Translations under genes and position numbers: made by a program
Shown here: piece by piece, positions 53,691 to 58,406 of the stretch
Numbering within the stretch: the stretch's first letter is position 1
Layout: the number at the start of each line of letters is the position of its first letter
The notes under the pieces: generated by a model
Told to the model about the DNA's origin: nothing
The model's input: only the letters and a program-made list of their open reading frames with translations
The model's database searches: none
Assembly (NCBI GenBank): GCA_964385405.1
Contig: CAYLOT010000015.1
Location: 1 to 58,406, forward strand
Direction: 5' to 3'
Length of the DNA: 58,406 bases
From: CAIZGX01 sp964385405
GTDB lineage: Bacteria > Bacteroidota > Bacteroidia > Flavobacteriales_D > Sanyastnellaceae

Positions 53691-54707
53691 ATGACAGATT
53701 ATTTGCGTCCGGGTACCATTCAAGAGTTAATGGTCACTTCCATTAATGAAGAAGGAGTTTTTGTTGGAAACGATCACGAAGAAATTCCTTTGAACAGAGT
53801 AGATACCAAGGGTGTTGCTTTAGGGCAAACGTTGAAAATTTTTAGTTACTTCAACGACAGAAAGGAGTTGGAAGCAACAACCCGATTGCCTGAAATTCAA
53901 GTCGGAGAAATGGGCATGTTCACGGTTCTAAATTCAAATGACTTGGGCGCTTTCGTTAGCATTGGTGTGGGCAGAGACATTCTTATTCCGAAACGGGAAC
54001 AAAGACAAGAGCTACTTACGAATCGAAAAGCATTAATCATGCTTTGCTACGATTCTGCGAATCACCGACTTTTCGGAACAACGAAAATTTTCAATCATTT
54101 AAAGGAAACTCCCGATTTCAAACGAGGTGAAGAAATTGAAATGACCATTGCAGATAAGCTTGAGGTGGGAAGAAAGGTAATTGTGAATGGAAAATATCCT
54201 GGAATCATCTTCCAACAAGAAATCATGAGTCGCGTTTCGGAAGGAGATAAAGTGAAAGGATACGTGCGCAAGATTGAAGGGAAAGATGTGGTTGTTAGTA
54301 TGCAGAAAGAGGGAATGGATTTGATCGAAGATGCTGCAGCTAGATTGCTTGAGTTTCTAGAAAATAACGGAGGTTATATTCGTTTGAACGACGACAGCGA
54401 TCCCGATGAAATTAAGATTCGTCTTCGAATGTCGAAGAAGACTTTCAAGAAAGCTGCTGGACTTTTGTACAAACGTGAAAAAGTAGATTTAATGAAGTTC
54501 GGTGTAAAGTTGTTAACCGACGGACAGAAGCCAACTCCACGCGATATTGAGAATTGGAAAGACAAGCCAACAGACGATGTGCGTAAGCCCTACACGGCTA
54601 AGAAACTTCCGGTTCCAAACAGAAGAATCGGAGATTCTATAGCTTCTTCTTCCAGTACTTCCAAACCTTCACGTCCTTCGGATCGCAACCGGGGCCCGCG
54701 TCGATAG
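53691..54707 (+). CDS. CvfB-like S1 RNA-binding protein
   Basis: 338 residues from the ATG at 53691 (a GTG at 53646 is less likely). Tandem S1-like beta-barrels: about 1-60, 62-128 (GEMGMFTVLNSNDLGAFVSIGVGRDILIP) and about 150-215 (IIFQQEIMSRVSEGDKVKGYVRKI), followed by a winged-helix-like segment (about 230-290), as in S. aureus CvfB / B. subtilis YitL. The last about 30 residues are a Ser/Arg/Pro-rich tail, encoded antisense to the end of the neighbouring gene. A variant -7 box (TACTTTG, 53680-53686) with TTG 19 bases upstream lies just before the ATG. Confidence 0.88.
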   Translation: MTDYLRPGTIQELMVTSINEEGVFVGNDHEEIPLNRVDTKGVALGQTLKIFSYFNDRKELEATTRLPEIQVGEMGMFTVLNSNDLGAFVSIGVGRDILIPKREQRQELLTNRKALIMLCYDSANHRLFGTTKIFNHLKETPDFKRGEEIEMTIADKLEVGRKVIVNGKYPGIIFQQEIMSRVSEGDKVKGYVRKIEGKDVVVSMQKEGMDLIEDAAARLLEFLENNGGYIRLNDDSDPDEIKIRLRMSKKTFKKAAGLLYKREKVDLMKFGVKLLTDGQKPTPRDIENWKDKPTDDVRKPYTAKKLPVPNRRIGDSIASSSSTSKPSRPSDRNRGPRR

Positions 54708-55110
54708 TTGTTTCCAATTGTTCGTCTGAAAGGAAACGATAAATGATTCGTTTTGGGAAATCGTGCGTTGGATTCTCAAAAATCCATTCGTTTGCTGTCG
54801 CTTTGGTGCAGGTGAAGTAAGTGCTTTTATCTGCTTCTAGCGGAGTAGCAATGTAGACCCAGTCGTCATTGTCGTAAACAATAACCGAATGTTCGTTCGG
54901 TAACTCGTTCGTTCCATATTCTTCGAAATTCACGTTGTAAAATGAAATGCCTTCAATAACCATTTCATCTTCCACCTTCGTCCATTCCTCTCTGCCTGTA
55001 AGTCCTACCCAGTTGCCTTGAAGTTTTAATAAATGAGGAAGAAGATCGGTTTGCGCAAAGGCATTCATTCCAACCGAAATAAAAAGTGCGAAGAAGAATA
55101 GCTTTTTCAT
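54637..55110 (-). CDS. Small exported protein, DUF6265-like
   Basis: 157 residues, signal peptide (1-20, ending in AFAQ). The mature part starts LLPHLLKLQGNWVGLTGREEW and includes ENPTHDFPKRIIYR, which fits the lipocalin-like DUF6265 family; function unknown. It lies 13 bases downstream of the methyltransferase gene, and its 3' end overlaps the convergent CvfB-like gene by 71 bases. Confidence 0.82.
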   Translation of the reverse strand: MKKLFFFALFISVGMNAFAQTDLLPHLLKLQGNWVGLTGREEWTKVEDEMVIEGISFYNVNFEEYGTNELPNEHSVIVYDNDDWVYIATPLEADKSTYFTCTKATANEWIFENPTHDFPKRIIYRFLSDEQLETTIDAGPGCDPKDVKVWKYWKKKL

Positions 55111-55123
55111 AAAATCTAAATTA

Positions 55124-56296
55124 CTAAATAACTTCTAAAACCAAACCTTTCAGGTATTCTCCTTCCGGATGGAAGATACTAACCGGATGGTCTGCCCCTT
55201 GGTGCAACTGGTGAAGAATCTTCACCGTTCTTCCTACGGAAATGGCCGATGCCAAAAGAATGGAGGTGAATTGTTGCTTGTCAATTACCTGTGAACAAGA
55301 GAAGGTGAAGAGAATGCCGCCGGGTTTAATCTGACGTAAAGCAGCTTCGTTAATTCTTCTGTAACCTTGAATGGCTTTGTGTTTCGCGCTTAAGTGTTTC
55401 GCGAAGGCGGGAGGGTCTAAAACAATAATGTCGTAATCTTCCTCAATGTTCTTCATGTATTCAACAGCATCTGCTTGAATCAACTTATGCTTCGAAGAGT
55501 CGAGTTTATTCAACTGAATATTGTTCTCTACCAAGGCCAATGCAGAAGCACTGCTGTCTAAGCTGTGAACAAGGTTCGCTCCGTTTTTCAGAGCATACAA
55601 AGAGAATCCACCGCTGTAGCAAAACGTATTCAATACTTTTTTGCCTTGGCTTAATTCGCCCAGCAATTTTCTGTTTTCACGTTGGTCAATGAAGAACCCT
55701 GTCTTCTGTCCTTTTTCCCAATCGATTTGAAATTGTATGCCGTGCTCAAGCGCTATGTCGTTTCCTTTTTCACCCATCACATATTCGTTTTGGGCATTCG
55801 GTACGCCTTTAATTTTTTCTCCGCTCTTATCGTAGATCGCTTTCAAGCTATCTCCCATCACCATCTTCAATGCGTTCGCAATTTCGCTTCTGTGCTGGTA
55901 CATGCCTGCGCCATGAAACTGAAGTACTGCAGTTTCTCCGTAAACATCTACAATAAGTCCAGGGAAACCATCGCCTTCCGCGTTAATTAAGCGGTAAAGC
56001 GTGGTGCTTTCGGTATTCACCATAACCTTCTTGCGAAGGTCGTAAGCGTGTTTAATTTTCGAATGCCAAATGTCTGTCGAATACATTTCCTCTCCGAACG
56101 AAAACATGCGCACCGCAATGCTCCCTTCAGAGAAATGTCCTATTCCAATTTTTTCGTTTTTGCGGGTGTACACTTCCACCAACTGTCCTTCCTTCAACAA
56201 TTCAGAAATGGCTTCAATAGCACCAGAGAATATCCAAGGGTGAAAGCGTTTTGCGCTTTGTTCTTTTCCTTGTTTTAAATAGATTTTTGCTAACAT
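55124..56296 (-). CDS. Class I SAM-dependent rRNA methyltransferase (RlmI-like)
   Basis: 390 residues. N-terminal PUA domain (about 1-75, RFHPWIFSGAIEAI), central EEHEE-like region, and C-terminal Rossmann methyltransferase with GFFIDQRENR, VLNTFCYSGGFSLYA (motif I) and IIVLDPPAFAK (motif IV), plus FSCSQ. The layout is that of the 23S rRNA m5C1962 methyltransferase RlmI. It starts 22 bases after recQ and precedes the DUF6265-like gene, so recQ, rlmI-like and DUF6265 form a likely operon. Confidence 0.92.
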   Translation of the reverse strand: MLAKIYLKQGKEQSAKRFHPWIFSGAIEAISELLKEGQLVEVYTRKNEKIGIGHFSEGSIAVRMFSFGEEMYSTDIWHSKIKHAYDLRKKVMVNTESTTLYRLINAEGDGFPGLIVDVYGETAVLQFHGAGMYQHRSEIANALKMVMGDSLKAIYDKSGEKIKGVPNAQNEYVMGEKGNDIALEHGIQFQIDWEKGQKTGFFIDQRENRKLLGELSQGKKVLNTFCYSGGFSLYALKNGANLVHSLDSSASALALVENNIQLNKLDSSKHKLIQADAVEYMKNIEEDYDIIVLDPPAFAKHLSAKHKAIQGYRRINEAALRQIKPGGILFTFSCSQVIDKQQFTSILLASAISVGRTVKILHQLHQGADHPVSIFHPEGEYLKGLVLEVI

Positions 56297-56318
56297 GTGG
56301 CAAAACTACTCCGAAAAC

Positions 56319-58193
56319 TTACTTGGCCGTGAAATACTTGCCTTCTTTTGGAATGAGCCATCCTTCGGCAAGGGCTTCTTGCACGAGTTCAATTGTTTTT
56401 TCTTTGTTGAAGGAAATCGGCCACGCGTAGAGTTCGTCGAGTGTTTTCCCGGTGAGACAAGCTTGAAGTATTTCTTTTGTAGTTGGAAGAGCGCGTTCGC
56501 GCTGACAGTGATCACACTTTCCGCATTCGTCAATGTTTTCACCGAAGTAGCGCAGAATATATTGTTCGCGACAGTGTTCTTCTGATAGCAGCTGCTGCAT
56601 GCTGTTCAATTTAAGAAGATCTATATCTCTTCGTTCTTCATAAATGCTTTCCGGAATAGAAATTTCATTCGTCGCTACGCGTTGTTTTACATAACTGTAT
56701 TGCGAAGTGGAACTGGCCGGAAGGTATTCTAGAATTTGAAGTTTGTGTAAATCGTTGAGTGAAGTGAGCACTTCGTTTTTCGAGCGTTCATTCAATACAC
56801 TCAGTTGGTATTCTGAAATGGGAACAGCGAAGTCCCAGATGCTGCCATACAAGCGGAAGAGCGAGCGAAGAAAGTCTTCATGCTTCGGATGTTGATCTAC
56901 GAAGTTGCGCAACTCTTCTTTCGAAGCAATGACACGAACGCGCGAACGGTGCAGTCCGCGCGCTAAGATGGAGATGTATCCAGCGCGTTCGAGTAACAGC
57001 AGTGAAGCTGATATGGTGTTCGCATGAAGCTGACTGCGTTCCGCAATTTGATCGAGGTTTAATGCGAAGAGTTCGTTCATGCCCGAGCCAATGGCAATGC
57101 GATGGATGTTGGCGAGCGTTTGATAAACCGTTGCAATGTCTTCCTTGCTTGGATAGCGCATAGCAATGCTTTTTTTCAATTGAACGAAATCGCTGTCGTT
57201 CCACAGTGCCAGTCCGAGCGCGGGTTGTTCGTCGCGACCGGCTCTCCCCACTTCTTGAAAATACGCTTCGGGTTGTGAAGGAATATCGAAGTGAAACACA
57301 AAGCGCACATCGGGTTTGTCTATGCCCATGCCGAAGGCGTTAGTCGCCACAATCACTTGCACATCGTTGTTCTTCCACTTTTGAAAGGCGAGATCTTTTT
57401 TGTGAAGATCGAGTCCGGCGTGATAGGGAAGGGCTTTAATGTTTTTTTCATTCAGCAAGGCTGAAAGGTCTTCTGTTTTTTTTCTTGAATTGCAGTAGAC
57501 AATGCCAGCTCCTTGCATGTAAGCAATGCGATCTACCAAGTCTTTTTCTTTCTGTGTTGAAAAGAGTGCGTTGTAGGCAATGTTCTTTCTAGCAAAACTC
57601 TTTTGAATGATTTTGCAATCGTTGTTGAAGACAAGTGTTGCAATGTCGGCCACAACTTGCGGAGTAGCGGTTGCGGTAACGGCCATAACCACGGGGTCGC
57701 GCAGTTCTTTCAAGAAATTCGGAATGGCTCTGTATGCAGGACGGAAGTCATGTCCCCATTGCGAAATGCAATGTGCTTCATCAATGGCTACGAAGGATAT
57801 GTTCAGGTAGCGAATGCGAGCAATGAAGTTGTCGTTTTCTAGACGTTCAGGAGAGACGTAGAGGAATTTATATTTTCTATTGGTGCAGTCGTCGAGAATT
57901 TTTTCAATCTCGAAATTATTTAATTCGGAAGAAAGATAGGTTGCTGGAATTTCTTTTTGAATGAGACTTTCCACCTGATCTTTCATAAGCGCAAGCAAGG
58001 GCGTCACGACAATACACAAACCTTTATGACACAGCGCGGGTACTTGAAAGCAGATACTTTTTCCTCCGCCTGTTGGCAGCAGTGCAAACACATGTTCTCC
58101 GTATGCGGCAGCATTCACGATTTCGCTTTGCGTATCGCGAAACGCATCGTATCCCCAGTATTTTTTAAGAAGGTGGAGGGTTTTTGCTACCAT
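56319..58193 (-). CDS. recQ: RecQ-family ATP-dependent DNA helicase
   Basis: 3'-5' DNA helicase for recombination and repair. 624 residues. Walker A LPTGGGKS (39-46), DEAH at 138-141, the RecQ loop (QWGHDFRPAY), motif VI QEVGRAGRD, then the RecQ-C-terminal Zn domain with its four cysteines in CREQYILRY ... ECGKCDHC. There is no recognisable HRDC domain; the C terminus is a short winged-helix-like region. A smaller RecQ of this type is common in Bacteroidota. The array of mini-hairpins starts about 30 bases upstream of its start codon. Confidence 0.95.
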   Translation of the reverse strand: MVAKTLHLLKKYWGYDAFRDTQSEIVNAAAYGEHVFALLPTGGGKSICFQVPALCHKGLCIVVTPLLALMKDQVESLIQKEIPATYLSSELNNFEIEKILDDCTNRKYKFLYVSPERLENDNFIARIRYLNISFVAIDEAHCISQWGHDFRPAYRAIPNFLKELRDPVVMAVTATATPQVVADIATLVFNNDCKIIQKSFARKNIAYNALFSTQKEKDLVDRIAYMQGAGIVYCNSRKKTEDLSALLNEKNIKALPYHAGLDLHKKDLAFQKWKNNDVQVIVATNAFGMGIDKPDVRFVFHFDIPSQPEAYFQEVGRAGRDEQPALGLALWNDSDFVQLKKSIAMRYPSKEDIATVYQTLANIHRIAIGSGMNELFALNLDQIAERSQLHANTISASLLLLERAGYISILARGLHRSRVRVIASKEELRNFVDQHPKHEDFLRSLFRLYGSIWDFAVPISEYQLSVLNERSKNEVLTSLNDLHKLQILEYLPASSTSQYSYVKQRVATNEISIPESIYEERRDIDLLKLNSMQQLLSEEHCREQYILRYFGENIDECGKCDHCQRERALPTTKEILQACLTGKTLDELYAWPISFNKEKTIELVQEALAEGWLIPKEGKYFTAK

Positions 58194-58225
58194 AATGAAG
58201 GGCTAAGTTACGGAATGAGGGTTCA

Positions 58226-58406
58226 ATCTGACTTCGTCAGATCAATTGCTACGCAATCAATCACTGCGTGATCAATCGTTCCGATTTCACCGAAGGTTTG
58301 ATCGCAACGCGATTGATTCGAAGAATTGATCACGCAGTGATTGATCTGCAAGATTGATTCGAAGAATTGATCACGCAGTGATTGATCTGCAAGATTGATT
58401 CGAAGA
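58226..58406. repeat. Array of mini-hairpins with three-base loops and CA/TG spacers (continues past window end)
   Basis: At least twelve perfect hairpins follow each other: for example ATCTGAC-TTC-GTCAGAT (58226-58242), ATTGC-TAC-GCAAT (58245-58257), ATCAC-TGC-GTGAT (58260-58272), ATCG-TTC-CGAT (58275-58285), ATCGC-AAC-GCGAT (58301-58313), ATTC-GAA-GAAT (58316-58326), ATCAC-GCA-GTGAT (58329-58341), ATCT-GCA-AGAT (58344-58354). All begin and end with AT and have a three-base loop. Spacers are exactly CA in the left part and TG in the right part. Between them lies a short centre with ACC-GAA-GGT (58289-58297). The last three hairpins form a 41-bp tandem repeat. No ORF is supported. Confidence 0.9.
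58311..58406. repeat. 41-bp tandem repeat (two full copies and a partial third)
   Basis: Copies at 58311-58351 and 58352-58392 are identical, and 14 bases of a third copy reach the window end. Each copy contains three of the mini-hairpins (with ATTC, ATCAC and ATCT arms). The tandem array probably continues beyond the window. Confidence 0.95.

Noticed and set aside
58311..58406. CRISPR array
   Set aside because: The 41-bp units are directly abutting tandem repeats without variable spacers and no cas gene is nearby.

Overview
The window is a 58.4-kb stretch of a Bacteroidota chromosome, most likely from the order Flavobacteriales. The evidence is: type IX secretion (T9SS) C-terminal signals on several large secreted proteins; Bacteroidota-type promoters (-7 box TAnnTTTG, occasionally a TTG near -33) instead of sigma70 boxes; almost no Shine-Dalgarno sites; many lipoproteins and OmpA-like proteins; and typical neighbourhoods (adk-obg, ffh-purC, holA next to a lone HsdR_N protein, a MobA fused to an extra N-terminal domain). 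No tRNA, insertion sequence, prophage or CRISPR array was seen. The only RNA gene found is the RNase P RNA (rnpB).

Layout. 1-7.4 kb (minus strand): start of a complex I operon (nuoA, nuoB cut by the window edge), sucAB (2-oxoglutarate dehydrogenase E1/E2; the E3 gene lpdA is at 37.4 kb), and ffh-purC. 7.5-11.3 kb: an exported unknown protein and a PKD-type protein with a gliding-motility C-terminal signal. 11.4-15.5 kb: moaC, a mobA fusion, rnpB, a methyltransferase and an Atg22-like transporter. 15.5-23 kb: a propeller-type sensor kinase with a NarL/LuxR-type response regulator, then on the opposite strand an S33 hydrolase / orphan ABC binding lipoprotein / TauE permease cluster, then a secreted cyclase-family hydrolase. 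23.3-30.3 kb: a 2340-residue T9SS-secreted protein built of about 18 MopE-type calcium/metal-binding repeats. 30.5-42 kb: UbiA and mARC-like MOSC proteins, hemE, two OmpA-like proteins, obg-adk, lpdA, cysteine desulfurase, glmM and an ACP-phosphodiesterase-like protein. 42-47 kb: lytic transglycosylase, lipoprotein, a PPAD-like secreted deiminase and a Tat-exported glycosylasparaginase. 47-58.2 kb: holA, HsdR_N protein, an outer-membrane protein and subtilase, threonine aldolase, another T9SS protein, a CvfB-like RNA-binding protein, a small DUF6265-like protein, an RlmI-like methyltransferase and recQ. The window ends inside an array of mini-hairpins.

Most genes are housekeeping. The features most worth attention are: (1) a regular array of 11-19-bp hairpins with three-base loops and CA/TG spacers at the right edge (58226-58406), whose spacer switches polarity in the middle; (2) a 16-bp palindrome placed at exactly the same distance from the -7 box in front of both the secreted cyclase and the giant repeat protein, with the 7-2-7 geometry of NarL-type regulators, a few kb from a NarL/LuxR response regulator; (3) the giant protein itself, in which large domains are inserted again and again at the same loop of the metal-binding repeat, and which holds a DNA-identical 857-bp duplication; (4) a secreted PPAD-like protein deiminase translationally coupled to a glycosylasparaginase; and (5) several promoters whose -7 box lies 4-6 bases from the start codon, predicting leaderless mRNAs.
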